64,000 nt of DNA from Gnetum montanum (GCA_015680685.1 MNCI01017913.1:1180352-1244351); one strand, 5' to 3'. Numbered from the stretch's first letter, positions 48,601 to 59,418 are shown. Program-made: numbers and translations. The notes: generated by a model not told the origin, from the sequence alone.

Positions 48601-49332
48601 GCTCACATTTCCAAGAAGGCAGAAACACCCACAAAGCACGAAGGAGCCCTAAGCTGATGTTGGCCGTCCCTCCTAACTCACACTTGCGCTTGGGGCCAAC
48701 CATTCATGATGACGCCTATCCAGTTTAGGCTTGTCAAGCCACTCACATTGAGTTATCTGTAGTGCAATCAAGCGTGAACCAAAAATTAGCAACTCACGGT
48801 GTAGAGATCTAACCATCCATGATGCCCATCTCTTACAGAACCCTGCCCACACTCATGCTGGCCGTTCCCTGACCAAAAAAAATCCAAAAAATTCATAGCT
48901 CATGCTGCCCTTACCCTGAGCCTAGAAGAAAATCTTGTGGCCCAGGCTGCCAAGAAAACCTAAAAATCAAATCCACGCACTTATGCCCCAAAATTGCATT
49001 CACACTGCTCATGTTGACTCCATACAACCCAAAATCATAGCCCAACAACCCAAAAATCATAGCTAAAATTCTACCCTAGGAAACATTGTTCATAAAATGC
49101 TGAAGAAAAATAGGAGAAAAATAACTTACCTATGTAAGGCCCCACTCCACGTTGGAATCCTAGCTTGGGGGAGATGTTGGAGAAGCTCTTTGCTCTCCTC
49201 CACAAATGACAGATCTGCCTGCCCCTTCCCCTTTTCCCAGCTTGCCTTTCCTCTGCCCTTATTCTTCATGGTTTCCTTGTTCATGTAGACGTTGACATTG
49301 ACACTGTAGCTCACACTGCAATTCAAAGCCAA

Positions 49333-49560
49333 GAACTCACACTAACAAAAAATCCCTTTCCTCCACTTCAAAACCCTCTTTTAAACGCAAAACATTCTAT
49401 TTTATTTCCTCTTACTTTATTTTCTCTTACTTACTTTATTTATTTATTTTAATTTTTTTTCTTTTATATTTTATGTTAGCCTATATTCCTCATTATTCTA
49501 GCCCCTAGAGATGTAGCCAAAAAATAAGAAAATTATCATTATCCAAAGGGATGAAGAGTT
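49333..49560 (-). promoter_or_regulatory. Candidate promoter region of the antisense gene
   Basis: Upstream of exon 1, the minus strand has a TATA-like TTTAAAAG near 49382, preceded by AT-rich sequence. Only position and this weak box support a promoter. Confidence 0.3.
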
Positions 49561-49708
49561 AAAATCAACAAGAAAATACATACATATGTAAACATTTCAA
49601 AAATTCCTAAAATTTTAAAAGTCTCATAAGATTATTATTCACACAAAATCCAAAAAAATCAAAAATGTTCCATACACTCATGACAAGTCAACATGCATAT
49701 TATTAGTT

Positions 49709-49927
49709 TGGTATGACCTTAAACTGCCATGTGGCCTGGTATGACCTTAAACTACCATGTGGCCTAGTACAACCTTAAACTACCATGTGGACTGGTATGG
49801 CCTTAAACTGCCATGTAGCTCAGTACGACCTTAAATTGCCATGTGGCCTAGTATGACCTTAAACTACCATGTGGCCTAGTACGGCCTTAAACTACCATGT
49901 GGCCCGGTATGGCCTTAAACTGCCATG
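49709..49927 (+). repeat. 28-bp tandem array before T11 RT (about 7.8 copies)
   Basis: The unit is TGGTATGACCTTAAACTGCC followed by ATGTGGCC. Copies differ mainly at C/T and G/A positions (GTACGACC, GTATGGCC, ACTACC). Confidence 0.9.
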
Positions 49928-50212
49928 ACTGCCACTGCATCTCCCAAATTTTTTCAATACATAGTTTGATCACCCTATGTTCGTTTACATTTAGTAACTC
50001 CTTCGTCAAGAGGGTGTCTCTTACTTTGCTCCCATGTTAAATTGGCAGGAGCAAGCACCATGGCCACCAAGAATATCCTCTCAGTATTTTCTCTTAGTGG
50101 ACCATACAAGGAGGTAGAAAGAGTAATCAACCAAGAATCCTTGGATCTAGACCCATCCACTTATACCAATTTAATAGCCTCCACTCAAGAAACATCAGAC
50201 TAGCCCGAAAAT

Positions 50213-51520
50213 GTGACTAAGACTTTGGATATAGAAGTTGACAATATCACTGAAGATCCTCTAGTTGAAATCCCCATTACTACATTCAACAAAGAAACTA
50301 GAACATTGAAATTAAGTGCCCTACTAGACTCACAACTTGTTAGCAACATCACTCAAGTACTGAAAAATAACATAAAAACATTCGCATTGTCATCTACAGA
50401 CATGCCAGGACTAGACCCCCGGATCATCCAACACAACATCATTCTCGATGAAAAAATTAAACCAGTGAAACAAAAAGCACAGAAAGTCAGACCCGAGGTA
50501 GCATTGGCTATTCGTGCTAAAATCACAAAGCTCTACCAAGCTAGTTTCATCTAGGCCATTGAATATTCCAATTTGGTATCAAACATTGTTGTAGTTCCTA
50601 AGAAGAATGGTAGTATACGCATATGATCAACTTATTGACATGACTGCTGGGCATGCACTCTTATCCTTTATGGATGGATTGTCAGGGTACAACCAAATAA
50701 GAATCAATCTAGAACATCAACTTAAAACAACTTTCATGACACCATGGGGTACATTCTGTTATACTATGATGCCATTTGGCCTTAAAAATGTAGGAGCTAC
50801 ATATCAACGAGCAATGACATATATTGAGTGACTACATGATCAATTTTCTCAATGATCACATTGACGATATCGCGGTTAAATAAAAAAAATCGAACAACAT
50901 GCAAAAGATATGGACTTAGTGCTTAAATGTTGTCTCAAATATGAAATTAGACTCAATCCCAAGAAATGTGTCTTTGGTGTCAAAATGGGTAAGATGCTTG
51001 GTTTCATAGTCTCTGAAATAGGGATCCGAGTAGACCCTGACAAGGTTAAGGCAATAACTAACATGCAACCACCAAAAAACCTTACCAAATTATGCAGTCT
51101 CCAAGGTAGATTGAAATTCATTAGGTGCTTTATTGAAAGGTTGATGGATAAGTTGAGGCCCATGCAACACCTATTACAAAAATATATACATTTCCAATGG
51201 ACTCAACAATTCCAAGAAGCATTCGAGAACATAAAACAAGAGCTAGCTCAGCTGCCAATCATTTATCCTTCGCAAGGTGATAAACTCTTTTACATCTATC
51301 TTGCAACTTTTGATTCCTCCATTACATCGATGCTTTGTCAAAAATGTCAAGATGGAGCCGAGATCCCCATATATTACCTAAGCCATGCTTTAATTTCCTA
51401 TGAACAATGATACAATGACATGGAGAAATCATGCCTTGCCCTCATTTTCGCCTTGAAGAAATGGCGGCATTATCTCTTCCACAATTAAGTTTACATCATT
51501 TTCAAGGATCATGTTCTCCA
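50213..51520 (+). pseudogene. pol: T11 reverse transcriptase, with internal deletion
   Basis: The pre-RT part has DMPGLDPRIIQHNIILDEKI (50400-50460) and KVRPEVALAIRAKI. RT motifs: NIVVVPKKNGSIRI (50583-50625), then, directly, DQLIDMTAGHALLSFMDG, YNQIRINLEHQLKTTFMTPW and YTMMPFGLKNVGATYQRAM (50760-50815). Between the first two, the block present in T10 (CID...DLDKATIEDDFPLSSID) is missing: a deletion of about 70 bp at 50625. The catalytic box reads HIDD (50857-50868) instead of YVDD. Then LNPKKCVFGVKMGKMLGFIV, IRVDPDKVKAI and the connection domain follow. It cannot be active. Confidence 0.85.
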
Positions 51521-52190
51521 TAATATCACTAATAATATCTACAAGTCGAGTAGGATAGCTAGGTGGAAAGAAATGATCGCAAAGTTTGACTTACACTATG
51601 TTGCTCAATCTTTCACAAAAGGTCAAATAATAGTCATACAACTAACCATCTCGCCAATGCACCATCAAGCAATGATAAACCCTGAATTCCTAAATGAGAA
51701 TGTTAATAGTATAGATACCGTACCCGATAACTACGAGGCAATCCTCTATTTTGATGGAGCTTCAACCTCTCAAGGAGAAAGTGCTATGGCCACTTTAACA
51801 TACCCCTCTAGAGAAATCCAACCCTTTTCCTATCAATTGACCTTTCCCTACACCAACAACGTGATGGAGTATGAAGGTCTTCTTAGAGGTCTTCAAGTAG
51901 CATTGACTTTAGGAATCTCACATCTTGTAGTTTGAGGTGATTCATAGTTAATCATTAATCAAGTCACTGAGATTTACGCATGCAAAGCTCTCCATTTGCA
52001 ACCTTATTGTGATTTGACCAAACATCTGCTGAGACAACTAGTAGAAGTGGATATATAGCATGTCCCTAGGAGTGAAAATACTATTGCCGATGCACTTGCT
52101 ACATTAGCCTTAAACATGACACCTGAAATGTTCCATGCGGTGCCTAGCTCTATAACAAGTTATGCCAAACCTATAATTAACACTCTTGAT
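51521..52190 (+). pseudogene. pol: T11 RNase H
   Basis: Would degrade the RNA strand of the hybrid. YFDGASTSQGESAMA (near 51750) gives the first Asp, NNVMEYEGLLRGLQVAL (51865-51905) the Glu, GDS near 51940 the second Asp, and NTIADALATLAL (52080-52115) the last Asp. Several TAG stops (after VV, after GDS, after DI) interrupt it. The catalytic residues are all still legible, unlike in T10 and T13, where the first block has changed. Confidence 0.8.
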
Positions 52191-53301
52191 GAAATGCCTA
52201 TAGTGTCTGTTAGTACAACACACATGATAGAATGGTACAATGACATAAAAGAGTACCTTCTACAAGGTGAACCCCCACAACATTTGACAAATGCCCAAAA
52301 AGACGCCCTGTGAAAACACTCCTGGCAATATACATTAATAGGAGACACCTTGTGTCGTAAATCGTATGAAGGCATTTTGCTGATGTGCATTAGTAGCATC
52401 ATCAGTCAAACGATTGTAGAACAAGTCCATGAAGGACTTTGTGGAGGACACATTGCACCTAAAGCAATGGTAATGAAGATTAGGTGCTTAGGCTACTACT
52501 AGCCACACATGGAATATGACTTCATCTCCAAGGTCAGGACATGTGACATTTGCCAAAGGCATGACAATCTAATACATGTGCCACCTAACGAATTACAGAA
52601 AACATAAATCACATGGCCATTCCAAAAATGGGGATTAGACTTAATTAGACCAATAACGCCATCATCCTCTATTGGACATAGCTTCATTATCACAACAACT
52701 GAATACTTCAAAAAATGGGTAGAAGATATTCCCCTTAGGAAGACCACTTCAAAACACATTTGCACTTTCATAATTGAAAATATCGTGACCCGTTTTGGTA
52801 TTCCAATGACTATCATTACTGATAATGGGCCGTAGTTCAGTAGTGCAGATACTAAAAGATTCTATGAAAGCCTAGGTATTAAACATGCATTTTCATCACC
52901 TTACTACCCACAGAGCAACAGTCAAAAAGATGGTGCTCAAAACAAACAAAACTATCATCATGGTGCTCAAAAAGATGTTGAATTAGAGCAAGAAACGATG
53001 GCATGAANTTGACATTGACTTAGTAGAGGAAGAACATGTGCGAACGCTTGATCAAATTGAGTGGTACCAAAAACAATAGCGACAATGACACAAACATGAT
53101 CTACACAAGTGCCCCATCAAAGAAGGAGACTTAATCCTTAAAGCCACCTATGAACACCTAGAAAAATTCTCAGCCAACTGGGAAGGGCCTTACTTGGTCA
53201 CCAAGGCGTACAATAATGAAGCATTCAAACTTGATGACATGGATGGGAATGAGTTCACTAATCCTACAAATCATTTGTACTTGAAATGGTACTATGTCTG
53301 A
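52191..53301 (+). pseudogene. pol: T11 integrase, rearranged
   Basis: Zinc-binding part: VEQVHEGLCGGHIAPKAM and TCDICQRHDN (52415-52570). Core: WGLDLIRPITP (52630) with the first Asp, TDNGP then FSS (52820) with the second Asp. The third motif reads PYYPQSNSQKDGA (52900-52935) where T10 has NGQEESINK, so the catalytic Glu is lost. A local duplication of a GGTGCTCAAAA word follows, and an N at 53008 marks a join that skips the usual segment. The C-terminal part (DLILKATYEHLEKF, NWEGPYLVTKAYNNEAFKLD) runs to a stop at 53299-53301. Confidence 0.8.
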
Positions 53302-53319
53302 TAAACTTGAGGTACACAT

Positions 53320-53740
53320 AAGTCTTGGCATCATGACTTAAAACTGATACCACAGAATAGTCTTGTCATCATGACTTAAAACTGATACCATAGAAAAGTC
53401 CTAGCATCATGACTTAAAAATAATACCACAGAATAGTCCTAGCATCATGACTTAAAAATAATACCACAGAATAGTCCTAGCATCATGACTTAAAAATAAT
53501 ACCACAGAATAGTCCTAGCATCATGACTTAAAAATAATACCACAGAATAGTCCTAGCATCATGACTTAAAACTGATACCATAGAAAAGTCCTGGCATCAT
53601 GACTTAAAATTGATACCACAGAACAGTCTTAGCATCATGACTTAAAACTGATACCACAGAATGGTCCTTGCATCATAAGTTAAACCTGATACGATAGAAT
53701 GTTCTGGCATCATGACTTAAAATTGATACCACAGAGCTGA
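53320..53740 (+). repeat. 38-bp tandem array after T11 integrase (about 11 copies)
   Basis: The unit is CATCATGACTTAAAACTGAT followed by ACCACAGAATAGTCCTAG. Copies 3-6 share AAAATAAT instead of AAAACTGAT, so the array grew in steps. Its core, CTTAAAACTG, is akin to the TTAAACTG arrays at 43855 and 49709. Confidence 0.9.
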
Positions 53741-54002
53741 CTCTGGCATGACACTAAACTCCTCATTTCCCTTGATCAACTCCTAGCATCATAACCCTTG
53801 ATCAACTCCTGACATGACACTAAACTCCTGGCATCATAACCCTTGATCAACTCCTCATTTCCCTAGTTACAATCAATCCCCTTTGCATTTTGAACTACAC
53901 TTCCCCAATCCCATGTACTTTTGAACATGGTGCAATGACACCCAGTTCATGGGCCAACGAATAATGCTTGGTACTTATTTGTTCATGGTGTTTTGCACTT
54001 CT

Positions 54003-54054
54003 TTGTCGATGCCTCTCGGGTGGATTCCTCCAGACGTCAACAAATAGGGGCCAA
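54003..54054 (+). promoter_or_regulatory. T11 pre-LTR hairpin and polypurine tract
   Basis: TTGTCGATGCCTC and AGACGTCAACAAA are roughly complementary arms, followed by ATAGGGGCCAA and the 3' LTR start at 54055. GGTGTTTTGCACTTC just upstream is shared with T6, T10 and T12. Confidence 0.7.
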
Positions 54055-55731
54055 TGAAACATCACTAATTTCAGCCTAACACTTTGAGAATGACTCAAGC
54101 CCTTTCAAAGTTTCAGGAGGCAAAATTTTTCTAAGGCTTGGAGCTCACATCCAGCTTACTCAAGACACCTTGCTTACACTGCCAAGCTACCTTGCCCTTA
54201 GTATGAGCAACTCCAAATGCCATCAGAATCAAGTTAAAGGTGACTTGGTCTAAGGGTGTAAGGCATTCTCAAGGGTCACTATTGTACATAGCTCAAAGTT
54301 CCAGGTTTTAGCATTTAGAATTTAAATTTTGAGCCAAATTGAACACACTTTCTAGCACACGTTGAAACACACGCTGTGGTCACGCTGGCAGCGTGAGTCC
54401 AGCATGAACAACCCTGGGAGCCTCCAAAATGAGTCGAAATGACTTGATTTCAAACATGCAAGTCATCCTTAGTGTTCATCTTCAACAACCTCCAGGCCCA
54501 ATCCTTTAGAATCCTAGTTTCAAGTCCAAAATTTTAGGTCACACTATGGTCATGCTACAGCGTGAGTCCAGCGTGACCTACCCAAAAGTGGCTCAAAACG
54601 AAGCACTTTCAGGGTCAATTTGTCAACCATAGTCAGGAAATCCTTACACTTCAAGAATCAGGCTTCAAAATTCAAAATTTGGTGAAAAATTTCAAGTCTT
54701 TTGCTCACTCACGCTGAAGTCACACTGTAGTGTGACTGCAGTGTGAGTGTAGCGTGAGTTTAGTGTATGCACACTGAGGACATGTTGCTAAATCAACTCA
54801 TGCTGGAAGTCTTGATCAGGTAGAGATGCCTCAAACAGCCACAGAACTACTCAAATCAACATCTTGCAGTAGTCAAGTCAGAAATCCAGAAGTTTCAAGC
54901 AAGCTAGAGTCAATTTCTCTTGTCATTTCATTGTAAATTTTTATCATTTGTCATTCATCAAGCTCTTATGCTCCGCATTGTGCTTTCGTGAGCATAAGCT
55001 AGCTTGAGTGAGTTGTCTCATGTTGTAAGATACAATGTACCTGGTCGAGAATGTAGCTTTTCCACGCATGTCCAACTGACATACAGTTGTCCATTGGACA
55101 CATGTCACTTGATCCGCTTTTCTCTCATCTCCCAGCCGTTGATTCCATTCTTGAATTTTTCACCCAAGCCAAGCCCAGCCTTATAAATACCCTATCAATT
55201 CACATAAACAAGGTTGAAAATTTTGAAGGTTGATGGCTTAGGAAACTCAGACTAGAAATCCTTGGGCACTTGGGCACACTCGACTCTTAGCATCCAAGCA
55301 CTTCTGAAACACATCACATCACCTTGGGGCTTGGCACTTGACTTTCCATCTACGTGTGCAACTAATCTTTGACTAGTGCACATCTTTTCTAAGCAATATA
55401 ATACAGTTCATTTTTCTAGCCATTATATTGTTTACTTTGTTTTGCATTTAGTTAGCATTTTGTTTGCAATACTGTTCTGCATACGCTTCTGTTTACATTT
55501 CGTGTGCACTATTTACATTTTAAAACATCAGTTACGATAACCCCAATGCAATCCATAGTTTACGCTCAGGGAAGTCCTTGGTTGATTTGCATGTATACCA
55601 TCCAAGGCATGCTGCCTTTGTTTTCTTTTCTAGCTTGCCCTCAAGCAAAGGCAAAGTTAGTTGTGTCTGCTTGACGATCTTTCAGTGTTTTTTTCCTTTC
55701 CAGCATTACACTGACGACTTAGGTCAGTACA
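54055..55731 (+). repeat. T11 3' LTR
   Basis: Starts TGAAACATCACTAATTTCAG, ends GGTCAGTACA. TATA box at 55182-55189. It keeps more CpG than the 5' LTR in the TCACGCTG/CAGCGTGA words of U3 (54360-54770). Confidence 0.92.
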
Positions 55732-55736
55732 GTTAG
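55732..55736. other. Target-site duplication, right copy (GTTAG)
   Basis: Identical to 37918-37922. Removing T11 and one copy gives CATCCATGTTG, GTTAG, CATGAATCC, a sequence of the same kind as the nearby repeat CATTGGTTAGCATGGAT at 56232. Confidence 0.9.
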
Positions 55737-57180
55737 CATGAATCCACTATGGATGCCATTTCCACAACCCATATCCATGCTCACTACACTACTACTTGCC
55801 TCTCTATTTTATGCTCTAAGCAGTGCCATGTAGAAGCCTTTTTGATTGTTTCTTCTAAGTAGTGGCCCTAGCCTTGGGGCCATTAGCCACTATGGCTAGC
55901 TGTGGTGTCAACTAATAGTGCCACAAGAACGACATAGCCAAATAGCCAGCCCCACGACACCATAGAGACCCTACTGCCACACTACCTACCATTGACTACT
56001 ACCCTCACTACTATCATTGGCATCATTCTATGTGTGTTTTTTACATGATCCATGCTACCTTCACCTAGCCTACCCATGTGTTTCTTCTATCCTACACTTC
56101 CCCCATACACACTGGCCAACATGGATCCAACATGGGTGAGATTAAACCCTTAAAAACCCATACCCTCCTCATCCATGTTGGTTAGTGTGGAACCAGTGTG
56201 AATATTATAATTTGTAGTCACTCCATGTTCATTCACATTGGTTAGCATGGATACTACAAATATAGTATCACATCTTGGGGTTCTCCTTCATCCATGACTT
56301 GCATATTGTTGCCCATGACTTCCACACATAACACAAACCTCCTACCATGTTTCCACGCACTTGCTGCCATGTGCCCTAATCTATGTTCCATGCTCTTCGT
56401 GCTACCATGTGAATGCTACCATTCTTGTGCTTGCAACTAGCTGCATACTCTCTCTCTATTTATCACCTCACATCCAAGCCTACCCCCTTCACCTCTTACT
56501 ATCACACCAAAAATTCTACCATTATGCCATGATTTTAGTTCTAGCTATGCACAGATCTGAAGTTGCCCATCACTACTATGGTTAAATCTATAGAGCCACC
56601 TGGAAACCCCACTCTTAGCCAAACCCTTTCCCTACCTCTATCTCTACTAAAATGCTCATTGCTTATCACTACTACCATGGTCATCACTAGCATATTAGAT
56701 TCATGGCATAGCAATGGAAAATAGAGTGCCATGTAGGCCCTGCAATGAGCAACATGGCCTCAAACTTGCATTGTGGTCATGCTACTGAAGCTATTGCATG
56801 AGGTCCTTTGACTTGGCCATTGGGTATCATGCTATTGCACTACCTTGGAGCTATTGCTTGGGCATAATTTTTGTAAGGCTATCATGCTACCATCCTCCTT
56901 GCAATTTCCTTCTATGACCTACATAATCCTTGCCACGCCTACCTACATTGCCTAGGCCAACCAACGCCACTACACTTCCACGCACCTTGCCCCATGGTGG
57001 ATACACCAAACAAAAATAAAAATAAAAAAATCATAAAAAATTAAATTAAAAATAGTAAGAATAATAATAATAATAATATAGATTTAAATATACACTATTT
57101 CACTTTTTTTGTAATGTTTTATTCTATTTTTTATTATTTTAACTCAAATTTTACCTTGGTATTACCTTATTTTACTAAAC
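55737..57180. other. T12 internal sequence, no gene seen
   Basis: Low-coding sequence with CATGTTGGTTAG words, cytosine-rich patches and an (AAT)n/AT-rich stretch near 57005-57090. It is the right half of the sequence split by T11. No motif of gag or pol was found. Confidence 0.45.
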
Positions 57181-59368
57181 TTTGCCTTGCCTTAACCCTA
57201 CCCACTGAAATAGGCATCCCTATTAGTGCCTACCAAGGCCTTAAATTGGAAATCTAATGTTATGCGAAGGACTAAAACTAACAAAATGTGACCTTGATTA
57301 ATCATGTTGGTTCATATGTGACCTACTTTTCCTTGTTTGGCCCTATTCCCTATAATTCTTTGATCTTACTTGATCTCATTTTACATTATTTCCTATATTG
57401 TCATGTCATTCAATGACTTTTCACCTCATTATTTTTGCATCATTTGGCCTTGTTTGATGATATTATTTTGTCACTTAACATCAATAAGGCCTTATTTGAC
57501 CTTGTATGACACCATTTTATGTGATTCTGATCATCATTTTACCTTTATTTGACCTTGTTTGCTTCAACCTACTTCTTATAACCTTTATTGGCCATGTTTA
57601 ACCTTTTTTTAGCCTTTTATTGATGTTAGATGTTGGGGTTTTATCATCTTTGACCATCATTTAACACCATCTAACCATGACCTGCCATAACCTTAAATTG
57701 GCAACATGGCTTGCCAAGGCCTAAAATTGGCAAAGTGTAATCATGTTTAACCATGATTGACCTTGTATCACATTGTATTGCCTTATAACGTTTGATGACA
57801 TTACTTGGATACTTATATGGCTTTTGTTTCAATGGTTAATCTCATTTATGCATTATCAGCATAATATTTTGCATTATTGTTGGCATTATTTTCTTGGTTT
57901 TATTAATTTTTATCATTTTATTACACAGGTGTCACTTGATGTGTTTATGTTATGCAAGAATGAGCTAGGAGAATAAGCAAGCAAATTCAATTGCCCTAAG
58001 GCCTAAATAAATCTCTCTTGTGATGTTGTTAGACCAATTTGAATTTAAATATCTAGTCCTAAGACCTTGAAACCATTGCAGTCTACAACCGTAACATCCT
58101 AAAGTAGCCTAACAACCATTGACCTTGAAGACAAAAACATCACAGAGGGTCCCCTAGTCAAAGTTTTCATCTAAACCACAATAGTGAGGAGAAAAAACAT
58201 GAAACCAAGTTCCTCACTAGAACTTAAGCATGCTCATGACATCATCAAGCCCTTGCTATGCAACATGAAAACCATCATATAGCCCTGATTATATCTAATG
58301 CTCCCATGTTGCTTGTAGTGTTGTTTATCATTATTAACATGTTATGACAAATGATTGATGTTGACAAATTTGATGATCTATGAAAAATAAGCTTGCATGC
58401 TCTCTCTTGCTCTCTCCTTATTTAGCACAATGAATGAGCTACATAAATTTGATGCACATTGCATAGATTTCCCTATGTTGTAAGGGTTATGACTTATGAT
58501 GAACTTGGTGGCCTAGTTTTACTCATCATCTTACGTGGCAACATGCATTGTAATCTAACAACATGATTTATTTGCTTAGTTTTCTTATCCTCTTGGAGTT
58601 GTGTTTGCACGATGAAGCCTGGAGTCATGACAAAGGTGTAATTCATTACAGTAGCAAGTCACCATGTGACCTCAATGCATAAAATTTGATGAGCTTATCC
58701 TATCATGTCAAGAGTGCTTATGCCATTTCCATCCCATTACCTCTTCTTGAACCCAACCCTATAGTCTTAATACAACCTTCCTTACCATAAACAATAATGT
58801 TGATCAATTTCTGACACTCATGCATCGTGGACATGTGACATCTCCTTTGTCATGCTCCACCATTCAATCCACTAGATGTAACACACCTCATTTAGTAGGA
58901 AAACGTAATGAAACTAGCCTTAGCAAAGAAACCCAATGAATGTCTCACCTCACAAAAAAAAAAAAAAACCAAGAGGGAAACAAATTTCCAAGAACCTGAA
59001 AATGACCAATGAAGATCAAAAGAACAAATTAATAGCTCCAAACATGCAAAATGGAGGAGCCTAGAAGCCAAAGAAACTTTGGAGCAAGATGTTGGATCCT
59101 CAAATGCATTCGCCAAGTGATAAACATATTAAAACAAAAGGTGACAAAACCTATGGATGGACCAACATGTTAGTGCCACACATTTTCCATGATGTCAACT
59201 TTGGAATGCCTTGTTAGCTCTCATAACCATCTCTACATGACCTCATTACCATCTTTCAATCATAGCCTTACTCCAACATCACAAGCACTCTTTGGCATGG
59301 TTCGACACTATTGAATCAAGCATGAAGAGTGAACATTAGTGGTGGACCTATAGTGGTGTTTTGTATTC
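57181..59368 (+). other. T12 non-coding tail, homologous to the T6 tail
   Basis: Aligns with T6 18430-20860: TTTGACCTTGTTTG words, CACTTGATGTGYTTATGTTA (57930 and 19488), a pre-RT vestige near 58200-58280 (DIIKPLLCNMK), CTCTTGGAGTTGTGTTTGCA (58591; T6 20091), and a poly-A run at 58954-58968. RT, RNase H and integrase are missing at the same point as in T6. Confidence 0.65.
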
Positions 59369-59418
59369 TTGGTTGATGCCTCTTGGGTCAATCCTCTAGA
59401 CACCAACAAAGGGGCCAT
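59369..59418 (+). promoter_or_regulatory. T12 pre-LTR hairpin and polypurine tract
   Basis: TTGGTTGATGCCTCTTGG and CTCTAGACACCAACAA are the arms, then AGGGGCCAT and the LTR start at 59419. Confidence 0.65.

Larger units (their letters stand above)
44402..49332 (-). pseudogene. Antisense spliced gene of unknown function inside T11
   Basis: A minus-strand gene between protease and RT. Exons, right to left: 49332-49130, 47874-47586, 47502-46166, 46059-45781, 45707-45498, 45415-44637, 44482-44402 (stop). All introns are GT-AG (donors GTAAGT, GTATGC, GTAAGT, GTATGT, GTATGC, GTGAGT), and the frame is carried across the junctions; exon 2 needs one internal frameshift. The coding length is about 3.2 kb (roughly 1,060 codons). 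The first exon is basic (MKNKGRGKASWEKGKG). The fourth is acidic (GPEEEGKEREEAIEES). Exon 6 holds a coiled-coil-like KIHSLKEALTKEREEKRD and a Lys/His-rich KHHKHQYKKWLKEES. Exon 3 ends near a basic KVKRKECPREP. About a dozen stops, mostly TAG or TGA, show decay. I recognise no domain. Antisense frames are known from other Tat-lineage elements, as far as I recall. Confidence 0.65.
37923..55731 (+). mobile_element. T11: full-length giant Tat/Ogre-like retrotransposon with an antisense gene
   Basis: The element is 17,809 bp, with LTRs of 1702 and 1677 bp and a perfect 5-bp target duplication. On the plus strand the order is 5' LTR, primer-binding block, leader, gag (40144-42706), protease (42710-43833), a 6.4-kb segment, RT, RNase H and integrase (50213-53301), a 38-bp tandem array, hairpin with purine tract, and 3' LTR. 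The 6.4-kb segment holds a minus-strand spliced gene (49332-44402). By eye the two LTRs differ at roughly one base in ten over two stretches of 75-200 bp, mostly C/T and G/A. All sense frames are broken by stops, so it is not autonomous today. Confidence 0.92.

Noticed and set aside
43834-50212. Segment between T11 protease and RT considered as a separate DNA transposon insertion
   Set aside because: I found no terminal inverted repeats or target duplication at its ends; it is bracketed only by related short arrays.
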